Shown here piece after piece: positions 34,403 to 47,500 of a stretch of DNA of 64,000 nucleotides. Each line of letters begins with the position of its first letter. Positions within the stretch are counted from its first letter, which is position 1. This stretch comes from Absidia repens (lineage: Eukaryota; Mucoromycota; Mucoromycetes; Mucorales; Cunninghamellaceae), in assembly GCA_002105175.1 (NCBI GenBank), contig MCGE01000011.1, positions 186,001 through 250,000 on the forward strand, read 5' to 3'. The position numbers and the translations under genes are program-made. The notes under the pieces were generated by a model. That model was not told the origin of the DNA and did no database searches. It was given only the letters and a program-made list of their open reading frames with translations.

Positions 34403-35211
34403 TCACCTCCCATAGCTTATCTTTTTTGCCCCTTGCCTTCCCTTCCCTAGCACACACACACACATTCAATTAGTTTTATATATATATATCCTTTTACTCC
34501 CTTTCGTGATTTTATTCTTAAGTTTAGTTTTTATATTGCTTTATTTGACTTGAAAAAAAATATGTTTCAAGCATGTTTATGCTCAGTTTACAATAAAAAT
34601 AATCTATCTCTTATCATGAAAGATCATCATTTTTTTTTTGTCTCTTTATCATGCTTCGTTATGAATGATAGGTACTCCTGTCCTTTTTTTTTTCGCTTGT
34701 AGCAAGTAGGCGGCTTGACTTGTAGGTTTTTTTTTTGACAGATGTAAACACAATCCGTTTTGCATGTTGAAAACGTAACTGTTATCTTGACACAAGGACG
34801 CGCATGAAATCCTGATCAAGATACTCTTCTGTCACCAATGATAACGGTAACACTGCCCAGTATTTTTTTTTTTTTTTTTTTGCAACATACTGCTGTCCTA
34901 CAGAAAAAAAAAAGAAAATAGGCAGCAGAGGAATGGGATATTTTTATTGAGACCCTACTTAAAATAATAGGTCGTTGCATGAATCATATGCCGATAAGCA
35001 AATAGACAGGACAAAATAGAATGAGATGATATGATATGATATGATGTTTTATTTTACAATAATTGGAAGATGAAGGATGAAGACTAAATAACTAAACAAA
35101 TTAAACAATAACTCTAACTATGGCAATAAATAACAAAGAATGGTGGATGGGGGTAATAGTGCCTATTCAGTTGCAAAAAAATGGGTTGGGGCGGGGAGGA
35201 TTTTTTTTTTT
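34403..35211. other. Intergenic between convergent genes
   Basis: 809 bases beyond the Argonaute stop. AATAAA-like signals near 34592 fit Argonaute polyadenylation. It has a T-run at 34864-34881, a TATGA microrepeat near 35025-35045, and no recognisable gene. Confidence 0.45.
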
Positions 35212-35514
35212 TTATTTCTTCTTGGGGAAGCGCTTGTAAGTTTTCTTGCCAGATAAGAGATCCACATAGTCTGGTTTTTCGGGTTGTTTGGGTCCTTTTG
35301 TCTTTTTCTTGAGGGTGGAAGGGGTATCAATATCCATGAGGCCAGCCGAGGCGGTGGTGGTGGTGGCAGCGGCGGCGGCGGCTTGGTGGACGATCGATTT
35401 CTTTTCTTGGGAACCCTTTTTGTTAATCACAGGTGTATCGACTTTGGGCACATGGGCAAGGTTTTCCTTTTCCTTTTTGCTCGGTCGCTTGTAAAATTTC
35501 GCACTTTTGCCCAT
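35212..35514 (-). CDS. Small Lys-rich protein, function unknown
   Basis: A single-exon gene of 100 residues, MGKSAKFYKRPSKKEKE at the start and PDYVDLLSGKKTYKRFPKKK at the end. Both ends are ordered-looking and lysine-rich while the middle holds poly-Ala and poly-Thr. The composition suggests a nuclear or nucleolar protein. I do not recognise the family. The start is well defined and the frame is free of stops. It lies head to head with the decayed eEF1B copy, 139 bases apart. Confidence 0.7.
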   Translation of the reverse strand: MGKSAKFYKRPSKKEKENLAHVPKVDTPVINKKGSQEKKSIVHQAAAAAATTTTASAGLMDIDTPSTLKKKTKGPKQPEKPDYVDLLSGKKTYKRFPKKK

Positions 35515-35653
35515 AATGATTTCAATGGATGATCTAAAAAAGAGTGAGAAGAAAAAAAAAAAAAAAAAGCACTCTAAGCCTTCGGCGCTGTTTGAATATT
35601 TCTTAAAAGGGGGTTGGGTGCTTTTTTTGCTTGTCTTTGCTTTTCAACGTATC

Positions 35654-36461
35654 ATGTATTTCACTCTTGAATCTGGCTTGGCTTACAAGATCCTCAATGG
35701 ATTTTTTGAAAATGTTTCCTATGTAAAAGGGTATATTTCTGAAAAACGACGCAAGTATACATATTAACTGACGACACTGTGTGCTTTTTTTTCCCCTTAC
35801 CCAAACACACTTATATAGTAACCGACGCATCTGAAGCAGATAAGATTGGCTTTGAATCCCTTCCTGAAGGTCCTAATCCTGCCATTTATCCTTATTTGGG
35901 TAGATAGTATAAACATATTGTTGCGGTTCAATGTTTGACTGCCAGGTAAGTAGGACCATATGGAGAGAGGAAGAGGAGAGGGGGAGGAGGGGAGAAGGAC
36001 GGCGGTCGGTGTATGAATATATTAATATGCAGATAGAGGAATCTCGTTTTCTTTTTGTAGGACTGCTGCTGCCGAAGAAGTTGATATTGACCTGTTTGGA
36101 TCTGGTGATGAAGATGTGGATGAAAAAGCTGAAAAGATCAAGGCTCCGCGAGTCGCTGAATACAATGCCAAAAAGTCCAACAAGCCCAAACCTCTCGCCA
36201 AGACCACCGTTACGCTGGACGTCAAGTCGTGGGATGATGAAACGGATATGGAAGAATTGACTAAGGGTGTTCGTGCCATTGTCATGGTTGGTGTTGTGGG
36301 GTGGCTCCCAGTTGGTCGCCATTGGTGTCGGTATCATGAAGCTCCAAATCAACTGTGTGGTCGAAGATGACAAGGTGTCCATGGATGACTTGACGGAACA
36401 AATTGAAGCTTTGAAAGATTATGTCCAATCTGTCGACGTCGCTGCTATGCAAAAAATTTAA
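35654..36461 (+). pseudogene. Decayed copy of translation elongation factor eEF1B (EF-1 beta)
   Basis: Clear similarity to the guanine-exchange subunit of eEF1 runs across three former exons (about 35654-35754, 35820-35943, 36061-36461). It covers the N-terminal segment FTLESGLAYKILNGFFENVSYVKGY, the acidic [40 protein letters not shown] and the catalytic C-terminus [12 protein letters not shown] to VDVAAMQKI. It is broken. An in-frame TAG at about 35907 sits where the family has Trp (GR-stop-YKHI). Near 36290 the reading frame shifts by 1 (or -2) between MVGV and [10 protein letters not shown]. The first intron join does not preserve phase, and residues after GY appear deleted. Introns are still present, so this is a duplicated gene, not a processed retrocopy. 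The functional gene must lie elsewhere. Confidence 0.85.
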
Positions 36462-37169
36462 GATATGGTAGTAGCTTTGTCGAGACGATGCATGGATTTT
36501 GATTGTTATGTGTTTATAGTTTTATATGTTTTTGCCTCCCCCTCCCATTATATATATATTGTTTTGAATATTAATTAATAAAAATGGTCTTATTTTGTAA
36601 ATATTGAAATTGTCCCTTCCTTTTATCATATTGATGTGTGTGATGTGTGTAGGTTATTACGAGGACATGAATTCAAAGAGTGTGGTAAAAAGTGCTGCGA
36701 GTCATGGTGACCGTGAAACGATCAAATAGGATGGTCAGAGGAAACCAAAGGTAGATCATGGCTGGATTCTCCGGTCAAAAAAAAAAAAAACAAAACAAAA
36801 AAAAATAACGGGCTGTATATCTACAGTATATCTGGCCTAATTAATGGCACGCTGGTGGCACGGTCTATTCCATAATTGATATATGAATGGGGAAGTGGGA
36901 ATATGAATATTTTTCATATTCAGTGGTGAAGAATTGTCAATTGGTCGCTAGGCTACTGGGCGTGAGGCAAATAGATATAGCTGAACTAAAAAATAACGCA
37001 AAATGCTCTGTAGCGACAGCCGCACGCACAGATCCACCTATATTCATATACGTGATTGATCAATCAGAACCATGGCTATCTTCGATAGTAAATGATTCTA
37101 TTACTGCCAATCAGTTCCTGGGGCGCTGGGTGAGGGGACGTAGTCATAGTGGATGAATTAATGACCAAG
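36462..37169. other. Intergenic, no gene seen
   Basis: About 0.7 kb between the pseudogene and repeat copy B. It holds A-runs near 36778-36806 and a palindrome-like CTGTATATCTACAGTATATC at 36814-36833. An 89-codon open frame at 36887-37156 on the plus strand runs into the edge of the repeat and has no recognisable domain. Confidence 0.4.
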
Positions 37170-38042
37170 TGTTTGATAAGACATTCACAAAAACTACTAT
37201 AATAGCGGCATTATTTATATCTGATGGGTCAGGGAATGGTTAATAAGAAGACATATTTTATTGAAGCATATTGTGAATACTAAAATTAAAGAAGACCGTT
37301 TTATTGCAACAAGGGGTTGATATAAGGATCTATTGGAAGAAGAATGAGGAAGAGACTAAAGAGAGATTTGAAGAATGGTCAACACTAATCTAAACAGACA
37401 ATTGTAAAATAGAATCTAATATATTGTACAATATATGAAAAGGACTATTGGGACATCTGTTATTGAAGCACAACTTCGAACGGTCAATACTATCAAAAAC
37501 AATGATGGCAGTAAAAAAAAATCTTATGCAAGGCATGAGAGAGACAAATGGACCATTTTCCATTGAAGTATGTAAAAGTAGACGTATTTTATTGATGTAT
37601 AGATACAAACTATGCACAAACTAACACTAAACTAAACATTAACGGCGCTGAGAAGCCAATTAATGGAGATCCTAAATCCTGAATCCAAAATGAAAGGGTT
37701 TCCCCATGCATGTTGTAATCCCTGACCTGAAACTCCTTCTAAACTATTCCTGACACTAATATATGATCATCGTATCCTCAAAGAAGTTGAATGGTGAAGA
37801 AAAAAAAAAGAAAAAAAAAAGGAAGAGCGCGAAAAACAAATAAATAAAAAACTTCACGTGGGCGGGATTTTAAATTCGATACACACTTGGGTATTGCAAC
37901 TCTTCGATCCCTCAGCCAACTTCATATATCTAAGGCGTATTGTTTATATGGATCAAATAATACCAACCAAGTAACTCTGACCCTTTTATGTTTATCTTTA
38001 CTATTATATTACGTTGCTAAAAGTGTCATTGTCAAGTACATA
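37170..38042 (-). repeat. Dispersed repeat family, copy B (inverted)
   Basis: Read on the minus strand, this matches copy A in order: TACTTGACAAT (from about 38039), CCCGCCCACGTGA (CACGTG at 37855-37860), GTGTCAGGAATAG near 37760, CAGGGATTACAACATGC with GGGGAAACCCTTTCATTTT near 37690-37725, AATAAAATACGTC near 37580, and a second CTTCAATAAAATATGTCTT near 37250. ACTTG-to-CACGTG spacing is 177 bases. Divergence by substitutions and small indels shows the copies are not recent. The left edge is approximate. Confidence 0.75.
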
Positions 38043-38505
38043 AAACAAAATATATTTAACATCTTGTGTGAGACCCAATCTTTGTTTATGTTATTGCCGA
38101 ACCTCACCATACAGATGCACATACAGACTCACACACACACACAAAAGTAAAAAAATAAATAGTAAGAAGACGGATAGGGCAGCTCAAAATGTGCTAAATC
38201 AAAAACATACCAACCGTTTCTGGTGATATAGGCCCAAAATCAGCAGTTTTCCGAGACACTTCGAATAATATAAATGTTAAATTTCTATCATGTTTATTGA
38301 CATTAAACGATAACATAAAGCACACAAAATAAAATAAAGTAAATAATAACTGTAGCAAAAAAAAAAAAGTATATCTAACAACTATCTAGATAAAATATGT
38401 ATAAATGTATAAAACAAAGGGAGGGAAAAGTGAGGAGGAACGGGGTGGGGAGAAAAAGAAAGCATGGGTAAAAAAAAAAAGGGAAAAAAAGATGCAACTA
38501 AAAAT
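38043..38505. other. Intergenic flank of repeat B and LYS4 3' region
   Basis: 463 bases. It has an AC repeat at 38126-38143 and A-rich sequence; no gene seen. The LYS4 3' untranslated region probably occupies the right part. Confidence 0.4.
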
Positions 38506-40832
38506 CTACAACCGTTGTTTGACCCAGCCTTCTAAACCATTGTCGAGCCAAATTTCTTGCACACTCTTACCCAAAGCACCAACGGTGTATAATTTTTCAC
38601 TGCCATCGTCCTTCTTGACATTGACCTTGCCATCGGCCACATGGATATCGACTTGCCAGCCTGTGCGTTTGGTCAGGGATTGGGTACCCAATTGGGCCTT
38701 GAGGTCATTAACAAGTTCAGGCGATTCAATCAAGAGAAGTGCATTGTTGATCGAGTTGCGTTTGAAAATATCAGAGTACGAGCCAGCGATCATGATCGTA
38801 ATGTCACGCGATTTGATCGCCGTGGCGGCCTGTTCACGCGATGATCCCGTACCAAAGTTGAAGCCACCCACCAACACATCCCCTTTTTGCACCACATTGA
38901 CAAAGTCAGGGTCGTAATTTTCCATCACCACCTTCTTCATGTCGTCGGTCGTCATATCGTCGTTGTAAGTATACTTGCCAGGATAGATACCATCCGTATT
39001 GAGATTGTCGGCGTGACAGAAGAGGAGCTCGCCACGAATGACTGAAGGGAAATTGGGCAATACTTCAGCCTTGGTGTCTGCCGCTGTGGAGGCTGCGGAT
39101 TCGTCACTGGCAGTGTGTTCTTGAATGCTGAATGTGGGTGCAATATCTTGGATATTAGAAGTAGGGGATGCGATCTTTCCAGCCACAGCAGAGGCAGCAA
39201 CCACAGCTGTTATATATATAATAATAAAAAACGAGTTAGCACAATGTTCATCCAATTGCTAAATGTAGTTTTTATATTCTCTTACCAGGTGATGCAAGGT
39301 AAGCCAAAGCAGATGGGGAGCCCATACGACCCTTGAAGTTTCGGTTTGTGGCAGAGATACCAATTTCACCATCCTTCAACAATCCAGTTCCAAGACCTAC
39401 CATATTAAAAAGTTCCCTGTTAGTTCTCAAGGCTTTGTTAATTTTTTTATATAGATATATCCCACTTACCAACACAAGGACCACAACCAGCGGGTAATAC
39501 CTTGGCACCAGCTTGAATCAAAATATCCCAATCACCGGATTCCATCACTTCCTTTTGCACTTCAGAACTGGCAGCAGCCACGTAGAATTCCACACCTTCC
39601 TTGACCTTTTTTCCTTTCATGACGGCAGCGGCTTGTTTGAGATCACCGGCACGGGAGTTCACACAGGACACTAAATAGGCCTTGTTAATCTTGATATCTT
39701 GTTTTTCCAAATCGAGCAATGGGGTAGCGACTTTGACAGAGTTGGGACCAGACACATGAGGCGAAAGTGTTGACAGATCCAAAGTCAATGTCTTGGCATA
39801 GGTGGCGTCCTCCGAAGGTGTAAGGGGGTTGTCCAAAAGAGCTTGAATGGTATCTTTGTTGATGCGAGGATGGACGAAAGGTTGTCCGGGAGTTTTAGGT
39901 GCTTGCAGGTTTTTGTTTTCGAATTGTGTCAATTCCAATCGTGCCATACGTTTGCGGAGATAATCGATGGTCAAACCATCCACAGGGAAAACACCGGCCA
40001 AGGCCCCCCATTCGGTTGTCATGTTGGAGATAGCCAAACGGTCTTCCACCGAGATCGTGCCTTCATGTTCGCAATGGAATTCAATAGCCGTGTTCAAGAC
40101 TTGGTCCTTATTGAACAAACCACAGAGTGTCACAATCACATCTTTGCCTGTCACACCGGTAGGTAAATTTCCTTTCAATTCGACTTTGACCACAGGAGGG
40201 ATTTGCCACCAAGTTTGTCCAGTAGCCCAGATTGCAGCAGCATCCGTACGTACAATAGGTGTACCAAGAGCGCCAATACCACCATACATGTTGGAATGGG
40301 AATCAGAAGCCACCGTCAATGTATTGGGGAATGCATATCCTTCTTCAATCATCACTTGATGACCAATGCCACGGCCAGCTGGGTAGAAATCGACCCCTTG
40401 TTCTTGCGCAAACTTTTCAATGTTGGCATACTTGGCAAGATTCTTTTCAGACTTGTTTTGCACGTCATGGTCCAAAGCATACACAGGCTGACGAGGGTTG
40501 TAGATCTTGGTAGCACCGATAGATTTGAATCTAGAAAAAGGGAAGAATGTTAATACTTGTCATGTCGTCACTCTCCGCGGTCAGACTTACTTTGGAATGA
40601 CAGCACCAGTATTATCATGAGTTAAGATATGACCAGGACGAATAGAGACATAGTCACCACTTTTCACTTGTTTACCAGCAGGAAGATCCAAGGCATATTT
40701 TTGCACTATCTTTTCGATAAGATTCTGTGTGTTTTTGGCTTCAGCAACGTATGAGCGACGGAATGGTACGAACTTCAAGGTTGAGGTAGTATTGGATAGT
40801 AGTATATTTGACCTGAGTACAGTGGAGAGCAT
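38506..40832 (-). CDS. LYS4: Homoaconitase, mitochondrial (lysine biosynthesis)
   Basis: It converts homocitrate/homoaconitate to homoisocitrate in the fungal alpha-aminoadipate pathway to lysine. Four exons (40832-40591, 40530-39470, 39396-39286, 39206-38506) give 704 residues, the family norm. The first 30 residues are Arg/Ser-rich without acids ([20 protein letters not shown], then [10 protein letters not shown]), a mitochondrial presequence. Landmarks: [50 protein letters not shown], the [4Fe-4S] ligands in SCVNSRAGD and [17 protein letters not shown], and [16 protein letters not shown] in the small domain. The promoter region of 269 bases is shared head to head with the G-gamma gene. Confidence 0.95.
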
Positions 40833-41101
40833 ATTAACAATATAAGAAAAGAGAGTGAGGGAGAGAAGAAGAAGATAAAAAGATTATGAGAAAGACAAGA
40901 AAAAAAAAAAAAGATTTGATTTATGGTCTTTTTGATGGAGCGGCGATGGAGCATACGCAGATAATCTTTGGTTGATTTTCCATTTTAGGATCGCCCCCAG
41001 TCGGCATTTCAATCACAGCAATCTTTTTTCTTTCGCTCAACCTCGCTCGGACTACCTTTTTCTTTCCAATTTTCTATTTAACTTTTTTAACATCCACTAC
41101 C

Positions 41102-41439
41102 ATGGCGACTCAGTACAATTATACCCCCATGGCCACTCGACGGGCTCAAAATATATCGGAAGCAAAGTTACGACGATTGTTAGAATACAACCAACGGTTA
41201 CGTGAACAACTCGACGTTACCAGAATCACTGTCTCGGAAGCCTCCACTGGGTAAACCAAGAGACTCCACTTGCTTTATAATTTCATGTATACTAATTAAT
41301 TTTTTTTTCTTTCTGTAGATTAATTGAATATTGCAAAGCTACCAAAGACCCTATGTTGCCTTCAGTATGGGGTCCCATTGACAAGAAAGAAGATCCTTTT
41401 GCTCCTACCAGTAACGGTGGCTGTTGTACTGTAATGTGA
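41102..41439 (+). CDS. Heterotrimeric G-protein gamma subunit (Ste18-like)
   Basis: The small subunit that pairs with G-beta and anchors the dimer to the plasma membrane. Two exons (41102-41250, 41319-41439) give 89 residues, typical for fungal G-gamma. A coiled-coil helix ([20 protein letters not shown]) is followed by [20 protein letters not shown], the conserved region before the tail, and the C-terminus GGCCTVM. This is a CaaX box (CTVM) for prenylation with a preceding Cys suitable for palmitoylation. The N-terminal residues before the helix are a short Gln/Tyr/Thr-rich leader. Confidence 0.93.
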
Positions 41440-42729
41440 TCAACAAGCAAGTCATCTTGGAACCTTTTCTTCTCCCTTATTACCTACCCTATTAAATTTA
41501 CTTCTACATTGTTGTTTTTATATTTATTATTTATTTGGCATTTATCTTTTACCTATTTACCTACTTATTAGTTTATCATCCCTATCACTCACTACATCAT
41601 CGATCCTAGTTTTTCGATTTTTCCCCTGATCTTTTTTATCACGCTCAACAATTAAAATTTGTCACTCGTTAGTATTCTTCTTGTTTTTAGTTACAGTAGC
41701 TTTCCCTCCCCTTATATATCTTGTTTGCTTTTTATGAATCTCAATAAAAAAAACCATTATTACTATATGCCTATATCATGTCTCTAGACCTTTCATGAAC
41801 GTGTTTTTCATTTCGGTGTTTAAAAAATCAGTCTTGTTGTGTAAGGTCCCCTTGATTTAGAATGACTAGGTGACACACTGTTCGTTTGCCTGGCTTTTAC
41901 GTTTTATATTAAAGATCAAATTGAATTAATTTGCAAAAATACCCTGTCTCTCATCATTTGTACTGTACATTTCTGAATTAAAAAAAAACCATTTGGAAAA
42001 AGAATATTAATCTTGGTGGTGAGGACTGCCCTATATTTACAATGTACAAGGGAAAAAGTTACACAATCTTGTGTGATAGCTTAATTTCCTCCGCTTGTCA
42101 CCCCCCCTCCTCTGCCTTCCTGATTATACATAAATTGCATACGAACACCTCGAGGTAGGTTCTCCGCCTTGATTTAATACCATTTGAGGGAAAAGCCCTA
42201 TCCTCCCCTCCAAAAAATCATAGGAAATGTATATCCTGATCACTTTAGTAAGATTATTGGAGTTTACAATTATTGTTAGACTGGGACACATAAAAGGGAT
42301 CAGCTCTGGTTTTGAAATCTTTCGAGTCCTTCCTCCCCCCCAAAAAAAAAAAATCGATTTTTTTCATTTTTTTTTTTTTTGGCTTGTGATTTGTCGGGGT
42401 GAACTCGGCCTAGTTTTAAGCGACGTTCTGTGGGAGATTCAATTCTATTTGGTAGGCTTGCGGTGATTGAATTAGTCACAGCTTCACAAAGTGGAGACGC
42501 CACTGTAGATCATGAAGGATTGGGCATCATAGACAGATCATCCCCTTTTTACTTTTCATTGTTATTAAACTTGTGACTTAGATGCAGTGAAAAAAATATC
42601 AAACAATTGGATTCCCTTTCTTTTATTGGATATATTTTTCCTTTCCTTTGTACTTTTTTTTCCTTGAAGAAAGGCTCTCTTTCTTTTGCTTATTATTTTA
42701 CTTTATTTATACCCTTATCTGATACGCTT
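41440..42729. other. Intergenic, no gene seen
   Basis: 1.29 kb between two plus-strand genes. AATAAA near 41743 fits G-gamma polyadenylation. It contains homopolymer runs near 42339-42380. No recognisable coding sequence or RNA gene. Confidence 0.45.
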
Positions 42730-44318
42730 ATGACTCTTATTCTGACAACAACATGTAGTTATGCATTACTGATTGCGATTGACCAAGGTAAGTTTACACA
42801 CCAAAAAAACAAGTGAACAATAGCACATATGCTTATTCTTGTTCTCTCTTTGACTTTCACCGAAAAGGTACTGGGTTTCCTTCTTTCAACGATCGTGATA
42901 TATTTCTCCATAGTCGTCTGGCTTTGCATCTACCGGATACAATTGGTGACCTGATTCCACCATCAACGATTATATCAGCGAAACCAACCAAACTGGTTCC
43001 GAAACCTCAATGGCGGACAACCTTGGGTTACTTCTTATCAGCAAAACTACTCAAACGACTGAAACGACGATGTGCCGTGATTACTCTTCAAGTGACTACC
43101 ATGACCGGACAGGGTGATATGCATGAATTGGGCACAGTGACTTTACGTGTAGATCAAGCCAAGACGATCAAAGTGACTCAACGGCGACAGCAGCAGCAGC
43201 AGCAACCACCATTCAACATTCTCAAAGACTATGTGATTGATAAAGGGGACTGGAAACCGGTCATAAAAAATGGGAATGGTACGACGATGAACAATGCACA
43301 AATCAAGGTAGGACTTTTTGTTGTTGAAATGCCGCTCCATGCTGGTGAACGAAATCGAGAAACGACTGCAGCTTCAGTACGACATCATGCTATATTCAAT
43401 AAACAATCGGAGGACAGCAGTTATGGTGATCTGGGTTTGGAGATACATTCGATGGATACCAACGATGAAATGACTAATAGCTTATTGTCGTTGACGGGGA
43501 CAGATGGCAGTAATGATTACGATACAGATCAGAGTACCATGAATCAGCATCATCATGTAACATCATCATCATCATTGTCATCATCATCGGATCTTCGCAC
43601 CAGCAGCAACAAAAAGGAAAAAATAATTTCGAATACATCGACAGCATCACTACCTATCATGGACTGTTTTCGGGTGATTCAACACAAACATGGACCATTC
43701 CCTTATCTCCAAATTGGCAATGGATCACAACGATACACATTTGTTTTACGACTAGTAGAAGCAACAGCAGTTATGTCATTGCTTTCAACCAATGATCCCC
43801 TACTGACCATCAACAAAAGCAGCAGCAACATACGGAAATTGATGCAATATACTTTCTCAGATTGGCAAGTCAAGCATGATGTGATTACAAAAGGCCACTC
43901 ATGGCAAGTCACAGATCAGCCCATGTGTCTCTTCCTACAAGGTCATTTGCATGATTTACAACAATGGCTGTCACAGCAAGGTCAAATTGAGGTGTGCTTG
44001 GTACTGGCGGACATGAACGCAAAATGTGAACATACAATTGGCAAATCCATGGTACGACTCAAAGGCTGGTGCCCATTGCGTATTGAACAAGCTTCCTTTC
44101 CTATTCATGATCGTTCCAATCGACTACATGTGGATCAGCCCTTCCAATTTGCTCGTGTGGTGGTGCAATTAGGTCTTACTGAAGGTTGGGGAAATGGTTT
44201 GGATGGCCAACAAAGGGATATTCATTTAGCCAATAACAGTAGCAATAGCAATGATAGTGATAGTAGACTTGTACAACCAAAACATACCTTTTTACATCAA
44301 CAAAATTTAATAAAATAG
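42730..44318 (+). CDS. CEP120-like protein with C2 (DUF3668) domains
   Basis: Two exons (42730-42787, 42868-44318) give 502 residues. The N-terminus YALLIAIDQGTGFPSFNDRD is the first strand of a C2 fold split by the intron. It is followed by a block equivalent to the CEP120 first C2 (TTLGYFLSAKLLKRLKRR, HELGTVTLRVDQAKTIKV, IKVGLFVVEMP). After a Ser/His-rich linker comes the second one (PYLQIGNGSQRYTFVLRLVE, LFLQGHLHDLQQWL, IEVCLVLADM, GKSMVRLKGW). CEP120 works at centrioles in animals; a role here is unknown, because non-flagellated fungi lack centrioles. Start ATG 42730 is inferred from the C2 fold; the upstream frame is open to 42607. Confidence 0.7.
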
Positions 44319-44518
44319 TGCATTTCTCTTTTTTTTTTTTTTTCCTTTTTACTGTTGTTCAGTCTCGTGATTAATTTTTTGGGGCTGGCTTTAAAAATGT
44401 TGGAAAAATATTTTCTTGGTCTTTTCTCTCTCTATTTTTTTTTTCTTTTGTTCCACACAACGCACAACCACGTTACACTTCTTTTTTTGCTCTCCTGCTA
44501 ATAGAGAATCACTTTGTC

Positions 44519-47500
44519 ATGGCACAGGTGAACAAAAGTGCTAGTAGTAGAAGCAAGACAACTAGTCCTCCTCATACCCCCACACGATCTAGATCAAATA
44601 GTATTATGAAAAGCTCGATGGATTCTCCCAGTATACAACAAGCTCAACAACAGCAACAACAACAGCAACAAACACAGCACCAACCTCAGCCTATCAAACG
44701 AAGTGCCACAAACGACCTCCTTTTATCTCGATTACCTAGTCTCCACCACCATAGCCACAATGAGAATTTATCACCTTCAGCCCAAGCTCAACTCCAACTC
44801 TCCGAGGCTCAGCTATCAAACAAACCAGACGATTATGAACTAAAAGAACCGATTGGTAAAGATCAGCTTGCATACAATTGTAATGCAGGTATTCACCATT
44901 TCTCTACTTTATTGTTATAGGATATGGCTCGTCGGCTGTCGTTTATGGTGCTGTCTATAAACCAACCAACCGAAAGGTGGCAATGAAGGTGATTGATCTC
45001 GATATGTTTGAAAGAAATCAAATTGACGAACTTCGAGTAAGTATGAATATTTACCGCAACCATTGATATCATTGATACTCAAGCTTCCCTTTTTTATTCT
45101 AGCGTGAAACAGCATTGATGGCTCTCTCAAAACATCCAAACGTCTTACGGGTTTATGGTTCGTTTGTCACTGGTTCGAAACTGTACATCATCACACCTTA
45201 CTTATCTGCCGGTTCATGTCTGGATATAATGAAGACTGCTTACCCTGATGGCTTTGACGAAATCTCTATTGCCACTATCCTGAAACAAGCATTGGAAGGA
45301 TTGGTTTATCTTCACAAAAACGGCCATATTCATCGTGATGTCAAGGCGGGAAATTTGTTGATGGATGATCATGGTGTTGTTCAATTGGCCGATTTTGGTG
45401 TATCAAGCTCTCTGACTGAAAACAATGAAGTTCGCAAGACCTTTGTGGGCACAGTAAGTTTGATTGATCAACTAGAAATTGGTATCAATGCATTACTTAA
45501 CTTTATTTTTTATTGTATAGCCTTGTTGGATGGCGCCTGAAGTAATGGAACAAGCGGGATATGACTTCAAGGCCGATATATGGAGTTTTGGAATTACTGC
45601 CATTGAACTTGCTACTGGTCATGCGCCTTTTGCAAAATACGCTCCTATGAAGGTGTTGATGATGACTTTATCTCAAGATCCTCCCACTCTCTCTCGTGAA
45701 ACTGCCAAACACAAATTCTCCAAATTGATTAAGGAAATGATTGATACTTGTCTTCAAAAGGATCCCAAGAAAAGGTATGCGAAAAAAAAAGGATATTCTC
45801 TTATTTAATGTTATTTTACTTATAATGTTTTGGTGCAATTGGATAGACCCTCTGCCGAAAAACTCCTACAGCACCCATTCTTTAGGCAAGCAAAGAAAAA
45901 GGATTTTTTGGCGAAAACAATTTTGGCAAATGTACCGGCTTTGGAAAAACGTCCACACAAAAAAGTCCCTCAAAAGCATGTCACCGTAGAATCAACAGAC
46001 AAATGGGATTTTGATACCCTCTCAGATGATGATGTAGACACCCCCAAAGATGGCTCAACGTCCAACAGCAATACACCTGCAACCACGTCGGGCAACGGCA
46101 AGAAACATATCTCATTTGGAAACGTCGTTATCAAGTCACTTCCCCAACAAGGCAACAATAAATCATCCCCTCTTGAACATTCGAATTCTGCAACCTCTTC
46201 ACCTGCAAGTCGACCAACCTCACCTGACCTTGCAGCACCTACTCCACAACGAAAATCCAGATTTGTAGTTGGCGAAAATGGCAATGATCAACTAAATACA
46301 GCACAATCACAACGATCCATGTCCTCCGTTAACGAACAATCTGTACCACGACTCTCCTCCAACATGTTCAGTCCGTCCGAAAAGGATGGTGTCGGTCTGG
46401 GCATCTCTGGCAACACAATGACAACTCCCCTGCAATCTGTACCATCATCAACATCATCATTAGCATCATCATCATCTGGTCAAGAAGTGAAGAAGGGGCG
46501 CTTCAGTGTCAACCAAAATCCTCAACGAACACGCTCAATATCAGCCACCGTGGAAGAAACTGATCATTCAGAACCATCAACGACTGGACCAGCAACCGCA
46601 GCGGTGATGGCAGCAGCAGCAGCAGCAGCGATAGCGTCTCCAGCCTCATTCACTGACTCCCATGACATCAAACCCATCCCGGTGTCACGCATTGGCAGCA
46701 GCGACGGGTTGAGGAAATCTCGATTTGCAGTACATCACTCACCTATGGCGTCCACATCAACAGCAACAGAAACGCCTCCTCTTTCAAGAAACGCATCCAT
46801 CAATAATGGCTGTCCGGCAACACCTGGTGGTGGCAACAAAGTGAGTCGCTTTTCAGTGGCAAAAGACGATCCGGCGATGAAAGAGAATGGTGTTGGTGGT
46901 GGCGGACTAGAACATGGTAGTACTTTATCAAGAGACTCCAGCATACACTCTCACGATGCACCGAACTCAACAGCAGCAACAGCAGCCACGACATCGACAA
47001 CTCTATCCGAAGGACGAAAAAAGGGACGATTCCAGGTTTCCGGTCTTGGCGATATGAAATTTGACAAGGATGTCACAGGTTATTTGGAATCACCGCAGTC
47101 TTCCGTATCTTCTTACTCACCGAATTCATCCTTCTCCCGTGGTCAATCGGCAAGGTTTTTTGTTGATCACTCGGCACCGTCCATGGTGTATGCACATATG
47201 GAAAACTTGTATAAACAGACCGAAGTGCAAAAAAATCTTTTACATGACATGTTAGCTGGCCTCTCGCTCGTCTCTGCCAACCAACCTTCCTCTTCCTCTA
47301 CAACATCTTTTGCCCGCCCTGTACATACAGACACTAGTACTAGTAGATCTCGATCTGGATCTTTGAACTCGGAAATTGCTCACACCCTGGTAAGTTTGGT
47401 ACACATCATGGCACAGCTCTGTAAGGCAACAATGTGTATGTATATTATTTTAACAAACGATATTTTTATTTATTGATTTACTAGGATCATCTTCAGCACT

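Noticed and set aside
36287..36300. Short intron as an explanation for the eEF1B frame break
   Set aside because: No donor-acceptor pair longer than about 25 bases fits without deleting conserved residues; introns here are at least about 45 bases.
36887..37156. 89-codon open frame as a transposon protein next to repeat copy B
   Set aside because: No recognisable transposase, integrase or reverse transcriptase motif; probably chance.
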